DNA of 64,000 bases from Kitasatospora sp. NBC_01287 (GTDB taxonomy: Bacteria; Actinomycetota; Actinomycetes; Streptomycetales; Streptomycetaceae). Within the stretch, counting starts at the first letter, position 1; each line of letters starts with the position of its first letter. Below are positions 31,401 through 38,952 of this stretch, one piece after another. Under the pieces are notes generated by a model. That model did no database searches, was not told where the DNA came from, and was given only the letters and a program-made list of their open reading frames with translations. The stretch lies in the NCBI RefSeq assembly GCF_026340565.1, contig NZ_JAPEPB010000001.1, positions 4,316,501 through 4,380,500 of the forward strand, written 5' to 3'. A program made the position numbers and the translations under genes.

Positions 31401-31474
31401 GGCCAGGTAGCTCAGTTGGTACGAGCGTCCGCCTGAAAAGCGGAAGGTCGCCGGTTCGACCCCGGCCCTGGCCA
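31401..31474 (+). tRNA. tRNA-Phe (anticodon GAA)
   Basis: A 74-base cloverleaf with acceptor GGCCAGG and CCTGGCC, anticodon stem-loop TCCGCCTGAAAAGCGGA with GAA, T arm GCCGGTTCGACCCCGGC, discriminator A. Its 3' part from the anticodon loop onward is duplicated at 33961-34003, marking an integration site. Confidence 0.97.
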
Positions 31475-31530
31475 CATCGCCTGACCAGGCACGATGCCCT
31501 CGAAGCAGCTCGCTTCGGGGGCATTTTCGT
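31432..31530 (+). repeat. attL: 3' half of tRNA-Phe plus its terminator
   Basis: About 99 bases from the tRNA-Phe anticodon loop through the tRNA end and terminator match 33961-34059 with about six mismatches. The copy here belongs to the intact tRNA. The arrangement is that of the left end of an element integrated at the tRNA 3' end by a tyrosine recombinase. Confidence 0.78.
31495..31527 (+). terminator. Terminator of the tRNA cluster
   Basis: A 12-bp stem (TGCCCTCGAAGC with GCTTCGGGGGCA) followed by TTTT. A slightly altered copy is present in the att duplication near 34024-34056. Confidence 0.82.
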
Positions 31531-31594
31531 GCCGGTTGACGCCAACGGCGCAGCGGACGGTCGTTGCCCTGCTCCGGCCCGCCTTCACCAGCGG

Positions 31595-31999
31595 CTAGGC
31601 AAAGACCTCGATGGTGCACTTGGCCGCACCGCTGCGCTGGATTCGGGCATCGCTGGTGACGAGCGGCACGCCGAGGGTCTCGGCGAGCGCCACATACTGG
31701 GCGTCATATGCACTGATGTTGTGGTGCAGTTCTCGCACCCGCTGCCAGAGGATCAGCGTCTCGTGTCGCGTGATGGCGAGTGCCTGGTAGTCGGCTACGG
31801 CCTTCACCGCTTCCTTCTCCGCGAGCTTGCCGCCCCGCACCATGCCGAAGAGAGCCGACACGAGTTCGTAGTCGAGCAGGCCAGGGGCGGCGAGCGCATC
31901 TACCCCGCGGAGTCGGTCGCGGACGGCGTGGCCGGCGGGGCCGTGGTCGGTGAGCACCCGCACCAGCGCAGAGCAATCAATGACAACGCTCGAATTCAC
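31595..31999 (-). CDS. VapC-type PIN-domain toxin
   Basis: The 134-residue protein is a PIN-domain ribonuclease: VVIDCSALVRVL (first acidic residue), LLDYELVSALFGMVR (Glu), ISAYDAQYVALAE (Asp) and LVTSDARI (last Asp). VapC toxins cut tRNA or rRNA and are held by a cognate antitoxin. It overlaps the antitoxin gene upstream by four bases (ATGA). It lies inside the att-bounded segment after tRNA-Phe, so it is probably cargo that stabilised the element. Confidence 0.92.
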   Translation of the reverse strand: MNSSVVIDCSALVRVLTDHGPAGHAVRDRLRGVDALAAPGLLDYELVSALFGMVRGGKLAEKEAVKAVADYQALAITRHETLILWQRVRELHHNISAYDAQYVALAETLGVPLVTSDARIQRSGAAKCTIEVFA

Positions 32000-32226
32000 C
32001 GACGCTCCCGCCCGTCATCGATCGCGGCGAGGATGTCAGAGGTACTGACGTCGGCACGGGTCTCCCGGTCGAGGCGGGCCATCATCTCGGCCAACGTCGG
32101 CGTGGCCGCCTCGCGGGTGACGAGGTCGAGCAGGTACGCCTGGAGGCTCTTCCCCGCCTTGGCCGCCTTGAGCTTGAGGGTTTCGAGAATCGGGTCCGGG
32201 ACTTCACGAATCGTGATCGCAGTCAT
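31996..32226 (-). CDS. FitA/VapB-type ribbon-helix-helix antitoxin
   Basis: The 76-residue protein begins MTAITIREVPDPILETLKLKAAKAGKSLQAYLLDLV, a FitA-like ribbon-helix-helix DNA-binding domain, followed by a toxin-binding tail (LAEMMARLDRETRADVSTSDILAAIDDGRERR). It should repress its own operon and neutralise the PIN toxin encoded directly downstream. Confidence 0.92.
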   Translation of the reverse strand: MTAITIREVPDPILETLKLKAAKAGKSLQAYLLDLVTREAATPTLAEMMARLDRETRADVSTSDILAAIDDGRERR

Positions 32227-32341
32227 GCAGGCATTCTAGCTGCAACGCTTGCGAAATGCCTGCACTCGGTGTTTCAGCCGCTTGGCCACGGCCCACGGGC
32301 ACGGGTGCCCCTCGGCGAGCTCCGCGAACGGAAGGAAGGCG

Positions 32342-33475
32342 TCAGCCGCGCAGCACCCGGTCGTCGAGTCTGCGCAGCAGGCCAGGCAGGTGCCGGTGCT
32401 CCTCGCGGAGCGCGGCCAGCCGCTGCCGGAACTCAAGTCCGCGTCCGACGTGGTCACAGGCATCGCGGAGCTCGACCAGAAGGGCCACTGCGGCGTCGTA
32501 GCGGGCCACCTGCTTGCGGGCGACGTGGTTCTCGACCTCCCGCCAGATCGCCTCCTCGTCGGCGGCCAGGGCGGTCAGCTTCGTTGCCCGCGCCTCGTCT
32601 CGAACCCGCTCGGCGCGCTGTCGGCGCCCGGCGGCCCGCGCGTGCGCTGCGTCCAGCAGTTCAGCTGCGGATCGCTGCCCCGGCACGGGCGCGGCAACCG
32701 GTTCGCCGCGCAGGCGGCGCAGCAGTTCGGCGCCCAGCTGCGCCTCACTGCCCAGGGCCAGGCGCAGCAGGAGGTCGTTCTTCTCCTTGTCGGGGAGTGC
32801 GGCGATCTGCGGTTCCAGCTCCTTCTTCCCGGGCCTCTTCGGAGGCTCGGGGGCGGGCGGGCTGGCCTGGGCGGCGACCGCCAGCAGGTCGGCATCAACG
32901 CGCAGGAAGTCCGCGAGCGCTCGCTGCGGTGCGGTGAGCCGGTCGAGCCCGGCCGGGACCGGGGGCTCGACCGCCGCCCGGTAGGCCTCCTCGTCGTCCT
33001 CCTGGAGTGCCCAGGCGCCGACGGCGGACAGCCATGCGAGGTACAGGGCGCGGCGATCCCCGGCGGCCAGCTCGGCCCGCACTCCGGCGATGGCACCGAG
33101 CGAGTCCTCGGCACCCTCGTCCCAGTCCCCGCTCTCGTCCTCGCTGCGCAGGTCCAGGACGAGGTGGGTCTTGGTCGTCCATGCCTCGACGCACTCGTCG
33201 AAGCAGTACGGGTCCAGCGCCCGCAGCGTGAGCTGCCCCTTGGGCAGGCGCAGGATCACCTGGTGGGTGCCCCAGTTGGTCAGGTAGAGGTGGGCGTCGT
33301 AGTACTGCTCCACCATCCGCCGAGGGTCACCGCGGAAGTTGCCCCACTGATACTCGTTGGTGAAGCTGGTCGCGGTGATCCGGGCCCGGGTGGACAGCGA
33401 CCGCAGCTGCTCCTGCTCGTCGCTGGTCAGCGGTCGGTCGATCGCCAGGAACTCGTAGTACTGGTACTCGCTCAT
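32342..33475 (-). CDS. Conserved actinobacterial unknown protein
   Basis: The 377-residue product begins MSEYQYYEFLAIDRPLTSDEQEQLRSLSTRARITATSFTNEYQWGNFRGDPRRMVEQYYDAHLYLTNWGTHQVILRLPK, a sequence type I have seen in streptomycete genomes next to SWIM-zinc-finger proteins, but without a known function. The middle (about 100-150) is acidic, and from 225 onward the protein is helical and charged, probably coiled coil (KRPGKKELEPQIAALPDKEKNDLLLRL, AADEEAIWREVENHVARKQVARYDAAVALLVELRDAC). No SWIM gene is beside it here. It sits inside the att-bounded relic. The start at 33475 is chosen because upstream residues do not fit. Confidence 0.75.
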   Translation of the reverse strand: MSEYQYYEFLAIDRPLTSDEQEQLRSLSTRARITATSFTNEYQWGNFRGDPRRMVEQYYDAHLYLTNWGTHQVILRLPKGQLTLRALDPYCFDECVEAWTTKTHLVLDLRSEDESGDWDEGAEDSLGAIAGVRAELAAGDRRALYLAWLSAVGAWALQEDDEEAYRAAVEPPVPAGLDRLTAPQRALADFLRVDADLLAVAAQASPPAPEPPKRPGKKELEPQIAALPDKEKNDLLLRLALGSEAQLGAELLRRLRGEPVAAPVPGQRSAAELLDAAHARAAGRRQRAERVRDEARATKLTALAADEEAIWREVENHVARKQVARYDAAVALLVELRDACDHVGRGLEFRQRLAALREEHRHLPGLLRRLDDRVLRG

Positions 33476-33547
33476 CGCCGCGAGCCTAACGGGAATGCCG
33501 ATCCTCGATGATGGAATCCTCAAGGTCTGAGCAGACAGGAAGCGGCG

Positions 33548-33960
33548 ATGGAACCCGAGCAGCCACGCACCGTCGAGCAGGTCCGAGGTCTCGTCAGCTG
33601 GATCGGCGCGGGACGCAAGCTCACCCAGACGGGCAAGGTCACCCTCGCGGACGCGCGGACCCTGGTCACACTCCTGGAGACCGGCGACACCATCGACCCG
33701 GCCATCGGTGACAGGACCTTCAAGACCAAGTCCAGCCAGGAGCTGTACCACCTGAACTTGCTGGTCGAATGGGCCAAGGCGGCCCGGCTGCTCCGGGTCA
33801 CCGGCGGCCGCCTGGTGCCCGTCAAGAAGAACGCGCGCCTACTGGAGGACCCCGAGCGCCTCCTCGACGCGCTGTTCGAAGCCCTGCCGCGCATCGGCGA
33901 GACGGTACTCCCCTCCGGGTGGCTCGGCTCGATGTTCGCGGTCTCACCGCCTCGGCTTGG
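33548..33960 (+). pseudogene. 3'-truncated unknown gene cut by the att site
   Basis: The frame starts MEPEQPRTVEQVRGLVSWIGAGRKLTQTGKVTLADARTLVTLLETGDTIDPAIGDRTFKTKSSQELYHLNLLVEWAKAARLLRVTGGRLVPVKKNARLL and is well formed until about residue 135, where it runs into the tRNA-Phe duplication at 33961 and the encoded sequence becomes tRNA-derived. The first part is like the N-terminal region of a streptomycete protein of unknown function; the rest was lost when the element integrated or decayed. Its partner, the unknown gene at 32342-33475, is divergent from it. Confidence 0.65.
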
Positions 33961-34059
33961 CCTGAAAAGCAGAAGGTCGCCGGTTCGACCCCGGCCCTGG
34001 CCACCACGCCTGACCAGGCACGATGCCCTCGAAGCAGCCCGCTTCGGGGGCGTTTTTGT
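33961..34059 (+). repeat. attR: displaced 3' half of tRNA-Phe plus terminator copy
   Basis: Bases 33961-34003 repeat the tRNA-Phe sequence from the anticodon loop to the 3' end with one substitution in the anticodon stem, and the similarity continues over the terminator. No 5' half of a tRNA precedes it, so it is not a functional gene but the right boundary of the inserted segment. Confidence 0.78.
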
Positions 34060-34230
34060 GTTCGACGCCAATGAGACGGCGGACGGTCACCGTCCTCCCG
34101 CGCTCCAAGGATCGTCGCGGCAACCGCGAATGGCTGAGCAAGTGCCGTCCGGCGCCGGCGGCCCCGTGCCGTCGGAATCCCGTTGCTGCCCGCCCGCCGG
34201 GGCTGACACGATCGCGCGAAGTGCGGCGCG

Positions 34231-34946
34231 GTGACGAACGAGGCAGGGGAGCGGCAACTCGTGGACTCAGGGGTGGACTGGTCGGGGGTCCGGGAGCAGG
34301 TGCTGGCGCTGCGGGAGGCCTCGCACGCGGCGGAGGTCTTCGGTGCCCGCCGGCAGGGTTCCGGGCACGACTTCCTGCTGGAGCCCCGGCTCAGCGAGTC
34401 CGAGGTGATCGAGGCCGAGAGCGACCTCGGCGTCTCCTTTCCGCCGGACTACCGCGCCTTCCTCCTCGACGTGGGCGCGGGCGGAGCAGGCCCGCACTAC
34501 GGGGTGTTTCCCCTGCGACGCGACGAGCGGGGGTGGCACTGGGTCGAGGGCCGGGGATATCGAAATGCCGGCACGCTGCTCGAACGGCCGTTCCCGTCCG
34601 TGGCGGAGCGGGAACGCAGGGCGGAGGAGCTCGACGCCCGCGAGCCGAGCGCGAGCGGCTTCCTGACGAGCAGTCGTATCGCGCGGCGTCCCGCGCCTGG
34701 GACGAGGAGTGGGAGGAGCTCGACGCGGCCATGACCGCCGGGGCGATCCGCCTGAGCCACGAAGGCTGCGGCTACTACGCCTGGCTGGTCGTGTCCGGGC
34801 CGGAGCGCGGCAGCATTTGGCTGGACTACCGGGCGTGTGACATCCCCCTCAAGCCGCTCTCCGCCGGTGACGGCCGCCGTGTCGGCTTCGGCGAGTGGTA
34901 CCTGGACTGGCTGACCCTGGCCACCGCCCAGGCCCGGCGCGGCTGA
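34231..34946 (+). pseudogene. SMI1/KNR4-family gene broken by a frameshift
   Basis: From GTG at 34231 one frame encodes an SMI1/KNR4 start (LSESEVIEAESDLGVSFPPDYRAFLLDVGAGGAGPHYGVFPL, near residues 50-95) up to about 34655. The family's second part (DEQSYRAASRAWDEEWEELDAAMTAGAIRLSHEGCGYYAWLVVSGPERGSIWLDYRA) continues in another frame up to the stop at 34946. A single-base loss around 34650-34670 would join them. SMI1/KNR4 proteins often serve as immunity proteins or regulators of partner enzymes. It lies beside the att-bounded relic. A sequencing error is the alternative to a true pseudogene. Confidence 0.72.
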
Positions 34947-34978
34947 GAGCCGGCCGCACCCGGGCGGTGCGGCCCGCT

Positions 34979-35437
34979 CTACCAGGCGGCTCCGGCGATC
35001 TGGCGGGTGGTGGCGTTCAGGCGGTTGAAGAGGTTGGTCACGGCGATCATGAGGGTGAGCGAGGCCAGCCCCTTCTCGTCGTAGTGCTCGGCGGCCTGGT
35101 CCCAGATCTCGTCCGGCACCGGGTCGGCGCGGTCGGCGAGCCGGGTGGCCGCCTCGGCCAGGGCCAGCGCGGCGCGCTCGGCATCGGTGAAGTAGGGGGT
35201 CTCGCGCCAGGCGGCCACCGCGAAGAGCCGATCGTCACTCTCGCCCGCCTTCCGCGCGCTGCGCGACCCCGCGTCCACGCAGGCGCTGCAGCCGTTGATC
35301 TGGCTCACCCGCAGGTGGACGAGTTCGAGGGTGGTCTCCGGTACGCCGCCCTTCTTCGCTGCCTTGAACACGTCGAGGATGGCCGGCAGCGCCTCGGGGA
35401 TGACCACGGCCGGGTTCTGCATGCGAGCCTGCGTCAC
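34979..35437 (-). CDS. AhpD-like/carboxymuconolactone decarboxylase family protein linked to an ECF sigma factor
   Basis: The 152-residue protein has the CxxC active site in INGCSACVDAGSRSARKAGES and the family helices ETPYFTDAERAALALAEAATRL and TLMIAVTNLFNRLNATTR. It is divergent from a SnoaL-extended ECF sigma factor gene; such sigma factors are commonly paired with carboxymuconolactone decarboxylase, oxidoreductase or epimerase genes, which they control. The GTG at 35437 is chosen because AGGAGACG precedes it. The true function may be peroxide reduction or an unrelated small-molecule reaction. Confidence 0.88.
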   Translation of the reverse strand: MTQARMQNPAVVIPEALPAILDVFKAAKKGGVPETTLELVHLRVSQINGCSACVDAGSRSARKAGESDDRLFAVAAWRETPYFTDAERAALALAEAATRLADRADPVPDEIWDQAAEHYDEKGLASLTLMIAVTNLFNRLNATTRQIAGAAW

Positions 35438-35474
35438 TGTTCGTCTCCTGTTGTCGTGCCGCACCGCGCCGTCC

Positions 35475-35501
35475 TGTCACATCGCGGTCGACTGGTCCGT
35501 C
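35475..35501 (+). promoter_or_regulatory. Candidate ECF41-type promoter
   Basis: TGTCACA (35475-35481) is followed after 16 bases by CGTC (35498-35501). This equals the -35/-10 consensus I recall for ECF41 sigma factors. It points toward the sigma factor gene itself, 37 bases further on, suggesting autoregulation. Confidence 0.6.
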
Positions 35502-35537
35502 ACAGCACTGACGGATCCCGACGGGAAGGTGTGACCG

Positions 35538-36449
35538 ATGAGCGAGCACGAGAACGAGAACGAGAATGAACTCCTGGCCGCGGCCTTCGAGGCCCACCGC
35601 AACCACCTCAGGGCGGTCGCCTACCGGGTGCTGGGCTCACTCAACGAGGCCGACGACGCGGTGCAGGAGGCCTGGCTGCGGCTGCACCGCACCGACACCA
35701 GCGGCGTGGAGAACCTGGGCGGCTGGCTGACCACCGTGGTCGGCCGGGTCTGCCTGGACATGCTGCGCTCCCGCACCGCCCGCCGGGAGGGCCCGCTGGA
35801 GGCCCCGGGGGCCGACCTGCCGGCCGACGGCGCGGAGGAGGGCACGGATCCCGAGCACGCGGCGCTGCTCGCCGACTCGGTCGGCCTGGCGCTGCTGGTC
35901 GTCCTCGACGCCTTGGGGCCCGCCGAGCGGCTGGCCTTCGTGCTGCACGACCTGTTCGCCGTGCCGTTCGAGGACATCGCGACCATCCTGGACCGCACCC
36001 CCGCCGCCACCCGGCAGCTGGCCAGTCGGGCGCGACGCCGGGTGCAGGGCCGTGCCCCGGACCCGGTCACCGAGCGCGACCAGGCCCGGCGCCGCGCGGT
36101 CGTCGACGCCTTCCTCGGTGCCGCCAGGGGAGGCGACTTCGACGCCCTGCTCGCCGTCCTGGACCCGGACGTGGTGCTCCGCGCCGACCGGGCCGTCCCA
36201 CTGCTGGGGGCGGAGCACGAGCTGCACGGCCGGGCCTCCGTCCTCAACGCCTTCCTCGGACGGGCCCAGGACGCCCGCACCGCGCTGCTGGACGGCGTGG
36301 TGGGCGCCGCCTGGGCGCCGGGCGGGCAGCTGCGCGGCGCGCTCCGCTTCACCATCACCGACGGCCGGATCACCACGATCGACGTAGTCGCCGACGCCGA
36401 TCAGCTGAGCCGACTCGACGTGGACTTCCTCGACGCCCGGGAGGCCTGA
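35538..36449 (+). CDS. ECF sigma factor with SnoaL-like C-terminal domain (ECF41/56-like)
   Basis: The 303-residue protein has sigma region 2 (AAAFEAHRNHLRAVAYRVLGSLNEADDAVQEAWLRLHRTD), region 4 (LGPAERLAFVLHDLFAVPFEDIATILDRTPAATRQLASRARRRVQG) and a C-terminal SnoaL-like domain (residues about 185-300). This domain replaces an anti-sigma factor in the ECF41 and ECF56 groups and inhibits the sigma factor from within. The linker motif typical of ECF41 (YVGPWLPEP) is not seen, so assignment within these groups is open. The N-terminus HENENENEN is a short repeat. The probable target is the divergent AhpD-like gene or itself. Confidence 0.87.
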   Translation: MSEHENENENELLAAAFEAHRNHLRAVAYRVLGSLNEADDAVQEAWLRLHRTDTSGVENLGGWLTTVVGRVCLDMLRSRTARREGPLEAPGADLPADGAEEGTDPEHAALLADSVGLALLVVLDALGPAERLAFVLHDLFAVPFEDIATILDRTPAATRQLASRARRRVQGRAPDPVTERDQARRRAVVDAFLGAARGGDFDALLAVLDPDVVLRADRAVPLLGAEHELHGRASVLNAFLGRAQDARTALLDGVVGAAWAPGGQLRGALRFTITDGRITTIDVVADADQLSRLDVDFLDAREA

Positions 36450-36501
36450 GCCACCCCTTGGCGGCACCCCGGAAACGCGATGCACCGGAATTCCGGAAAT
36501 G

Positions 36502-36544
36502 CCGAAGGGCCCGGCCCACGCAGTGCGTGGTCCGAGCCCTTCGG
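36502..36544. terminator. Bidirectional terminator between sigma factor and csp genes
   Basis: A long interrupted hairpin (CCGAAGGGC-CGG-CCACGC with GCGTGG-CCG-GCCCTTCGG) lies between the convergent genes and can terminate both. Confidence 0.75.
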
Positions 36545-36581
36545 ACTGCCAGGACTATTTGCCTGAAGCAGTTACGAGCTA

Positions 36582-36785
36582 CTAGAGCGGGTGAATGTTC
36601 TCCGCCTGCGGGCCCTTCTGGCCCTGCGTGACGTCGAACTCGACCTTCTGGCCCTCGAGCAGCTCACGGAAGCCGTCGGCCTTGATGTTCGAGTAGTGGG
36701 CGAACACGTCAGGACCGCCACCCTCCTGCTCGATGAAGCCGAAGCCCTTTTCCGCGTTGAACCACTTCACAGTGCCACGAGCCAT
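36582..36785 (-). CDS. csp: Cold-shock domain protein
   Basis: The 67-residue protein is a typical single cold-shock domain: MARGTVKWFNAEKGFGFIEQEGGGPDVFAHYSNI with RNP1 (KGFGFIE) and RNP2 (DVFAHY), then VEFDVTQGQKGPQAENIHPL. It binds single-stranded RNA/DNA and melts secondary structure. AAGGAGTTTTTTACATG gives a good ribosome binding site. A long untranslated leader with hairpins lies upstream. Confidence 0.97.
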   Translation of the reverse strand: MARGTVKWFNAEKGFGFIEQEGGGPDVFAHYSNIKADGFRELLEGQKVEFDVTQGQKGPQAENIHPL

Positions 36786-36960
36786 GTAAAAAACTCCTTC
36801 AATGGGCAGTCAGAAATCTCGCACTCGCGAGTTCTGCGTCGCCGCGATGAGGACCCGCCCGGGGAAGAGCCGGGAAACAAAATGCGCCTGCGGTTGAAAC
36901 CAGCAGGCGCACACAAAGTTCATGGGAACCAAAACTGCAACTACTTTGACTCTAGCAGGG
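36786..36960 (-). promoter_or_regulatory. Long structured 5' leader of the cold-shock gene
   Basis: The region before csp contains a 9-bp hairpin (36883-36891 with 36903-36911) and a perfect 10-bp palindrome ACTCGCGAGT (36822-36831). Its length and base composition resemble csp leaders that act in temperature control. The region on to 37193 holds no gene on either strand that I can support. Confidence 0.45.
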
Positions 36961-37193
36961 CCAAGGCAGGAACGGGGGTTTTCGCGGCGCCGACTCTTTC
37001 CGAGGCGTGTCGGCCCGGCTCGCGGGCGCCCCGAGCCGGGCGCGCCCGGGGCCGGGCGCGCCCGCGAGCGGGGCCGAGGGCTCCCGAAAACCTGTGCCAC
37101 CGGGCGGCTACGAGCGGCCGGAACGGCCAAGATCGCGAAATTCCGGCACCCCGGACTGCCCCAACCCGTCGGATCGGCCGCATACTGGACAGG

Positions 37194-37421
37194 ATGACGA
37201 ATTCAGCCGCGCCTCGGCGCCACCTGCCCACCAGCCCCTTCAAAGCCGCGGTGCCGCCGACACCCAAGCGATTCGCCGTCGGTGACCGCGTGACCCACGA
37301 CGAGTACGGCCTCGGCCGGGTCGTCGGTGCCGAGGGCGCCGGAGAGGTCGCCGTGCTCGTCGACTTCGGCGCGCGAGTGGTACGGGTCTCAGCACCCTTC
37401 GCCAAGCTCTTCCTGCTCTGA
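37194..37421 (+). CDS. Small Tudor-like protein (PcrA/UvrD C-terminal-like)
   Basis: The 75-residue protein has a short basic leader (MTNSAAPRRHLPTSPFKAAVPPTPKR) and one beta-barrel-like domain, FAVGDRVTHDEYGLGRVVGAEGAGEVAVLVDFGARVVRVSAPFAKL, resembling the small Tudor-like domain at the C-terminus of UvrD/PcrA helicases, which contacts RNA polymerase. It may bind RNA polymerase or nucleic acid; this is inference. It is convergent with the GNAT-AAA gene. Confidence 0.7.
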   Translation: MTNSAAPRRHLPTSPFKAAVPPTPKRFAVGDRVTHDEYGLGRVVGAEGAGEVAVLVDFGARVVRVSAPFAKLFLL

Positions 37422-37498
37422 GCCCTTCCAGCTCTGACAGGTCCGGATCGTCCGGAGCCGACCGACCGGATCCACCGGACCGGTCGGCTCGGCCCGTG

Positions 37499-37534
37499 CT
37501 GAGCGCCCCGCCACCCTGCCGGCGGGGCGCTCAG
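37499..37534. terminator. Terminator between convergent genes, containing a stop codon
   Basis: A 14-bp perfect stem (CTGAGCGCCCCGCC with GGCGGGGCGCTCAG, 8-base loop). Its right arm includes the stop codon of the GNAT-AAA+ gene at 37531-37533. Confidence 0.68.
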
Positions 37535-38841
37535 ATCCGGCTGTACGCCTCGATGTCGGCCGTGAACTCCTCGATCGCCCGCGCGGTGAGCGTCGGGCGG
37601 GTCGCGGCGATGGCCGTGAGGAAGTCCTGGGTGTCGGCCGCGCCTTCCCGGCGCCGGGTGACCTCGCGCTCGAACGCGGCCTGCGCGCCCTTGCGGGCGG
37701 CGAACTCGATGTCGGCCGGCGTGAACAGCTCACTGGCCGCCACCAGTCGGTCCAGGTCCACCGCGGCGGCCGCCGGCCCCAGGTAGCGGGCCCAGATCGC
37801 CGCGCGCGCGGCCGGGTTCGGCGGACCGATCGGGATGACGTAGTCGAACCGCCCGGGCCGCAGGAACGCCGGATCCAGTGAACGCACCGAGTTGGTGGCG
37901 CAGATCAGCAGCCGCGCGTCGTGCTCGCGGAACCCCGGGATGATCTTGAGCAGCTCGTTGGTCACCCCGTGCCCGGGGTCGACCGCGTGCCCGGAGCGCA
38001 CCGCGGCGATCTCCTCGACCTCGTCGATGAAGAGCAGCACCGACTCCAGTTCGGCCAGGTCCGCGAAGGCGTCCCGCAGCGCCATGGCCAGCCCGTCATC
38101 GGTGGCCGCCGCCAGCCTCGACGGGAAGAGCTCCACGAACGGCCAGCTCAGCCGGGACGCCACCGCCTTGGCGAAGCTGGTCTTCCCGGTGCCGGGGGGA
38201 CCGAAGAGGATCACCGCCTTGGGCGGCGCGACCCCGTAGCGGTCGGCCAGCGCCGGCTCCACCAGCGGGAGCACCAGGCGGCGCTCGACCACCTGCTTCT
38301 CCCGCTCCATCCCGGCCATCGCGTCCCACAGGCCGCCCGGCAGCAGCCGCCCGCCCAGCGCCGCGAGCGCGTCGACGTTGGCCGCGCCCGGCGGTTCGAG
38401 CTTCTCGTGGAGGACCAGGCCGGTCCGAGGGAGGTAGCCGGAGTTCTCCAGCGCCTTGGCCCCGGTGGCGCCCGCCGGCAGCAGCGCGCTGATCCGGCGC
38501 ACGCCCGAGGCGCGCAGCCGGCGCTCGACCTCGGCCAGCAGGGCGCTGCCGACCCCGCGGTCGCGCCAGCGGGCGGCGAGCGCGACCAGCAGGATCCACG
38601 CCCGCTGCCCGTGGGCCTGGGCGACGGCCATCCCGACCATCTCGTCGCCGACCGCCGCGACCACCGTCGTCTGGCCGGCGCCGGCGGCGGCCATCACCTC
38701 GGAGACTGGGAAGACCGGGGGATCGTCGTCGGCCTGGCGGCTCTGGTCCCAGATCTGGATCGCCTGGTCGAGGTCGCCGTCGTGGTAGTCCCGCAGATGC
38801 CAAGCGGGCATCGCCATCACCTCGCCGGTCCGGGACTCCAT
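37531..38841 (-). CDS. GNAT-AAA+ ATPase fusion protein
   Basis: The 436-residue protein joins an acetyltransferase-like domain (residues about 15-155; RWRDRGVGSALLAEVERRLRASGVRRISAL with acetyl-CoA loop, GYLPRTGLVLHEKL) to a complete AAA+ module (about 170-420). This has Walker A LFGPPGTGKTSFAKAVA, Walker B SVLLFIDEVEEIAAV, sensor and arginine-finger region LLICATNSVRSLDPAFLRPGRFDYVIPIG, of the FtsH/CDC48 subgroup. The ATPase may remodel a target while the GNAT domain acetylates it or senses acetyl-CoA; neither is proven. The ATG at 38841 follows CGGGAGGCGAGA. No protease domain is present. Confidence 0.83.
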   Translation of the reverse strand: MESRTGEVMAMPAWHLRDYHDGDLDQAIQIWDQSRQADDDPPVFPVSEVMAAAGAGQTTVVAAVGDEMVGMAVAQAHGQRAWILLVALAARWRDRGVGSALLAEVERRLRASGVRRISALLPAGATGAKALENSGYLPRTGLVLHEKLEPPGAANVDALAALGGRLLPGGLWDAMAGMEREKQVVERRLVLPLVEPALADRYGVAPPKAVILFGPPGTGKTSFAKAVASRLSWPFVELFPSRLAAATDDGLAMALRDAFADLAELESVLLFIDEVEEIAAVRSGHAVDPGHGVTNELLKIIPGFREHDARLLICATNSVRSLDPAFLRPGRFDYVIPIGPPNPAARAAIWARYLGPAAAAVDLDRLVAASELFTPADIEFAARKGAQAAFEREVTRRREGAADTQDFLTAIAATRPTLTARAIEEFTADIEAYSRI

Positions 38842-38864
38842 TCTCGCCTCCCGGCGCCCCGCCC

Positions 38865-38917
38865 GCCGCGCCGGTGGCTGCCGGCCGCTGCCGACCATCG
38901 GCAGCCACCGGCGCGGC
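38865..38917 (-). terminator. Terminator of the ArsR-type gene
   Basis: An 18-bp perfect stem (38865-38882 with 38900-38917) with a 17-base loop follows the ArsR-type gene on the minus strand. Confidence 0.65.
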
Positions 38918-38920
38918 CGC

Positions 38921-38952
38921 CTCAGCGCAGCACCGCCTCAGCGCAGCACCGC
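38921..38952. repeat. 16-bp tandem duplication at a stop codon
   Basis: CTCAGCGCAGCACCGC occurs at 38921-38936 and again at 38937-38952. The second copy contains the stop codon (38938-38940) of the ArsR-type gene and its last codons. Confidence 0.75.
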
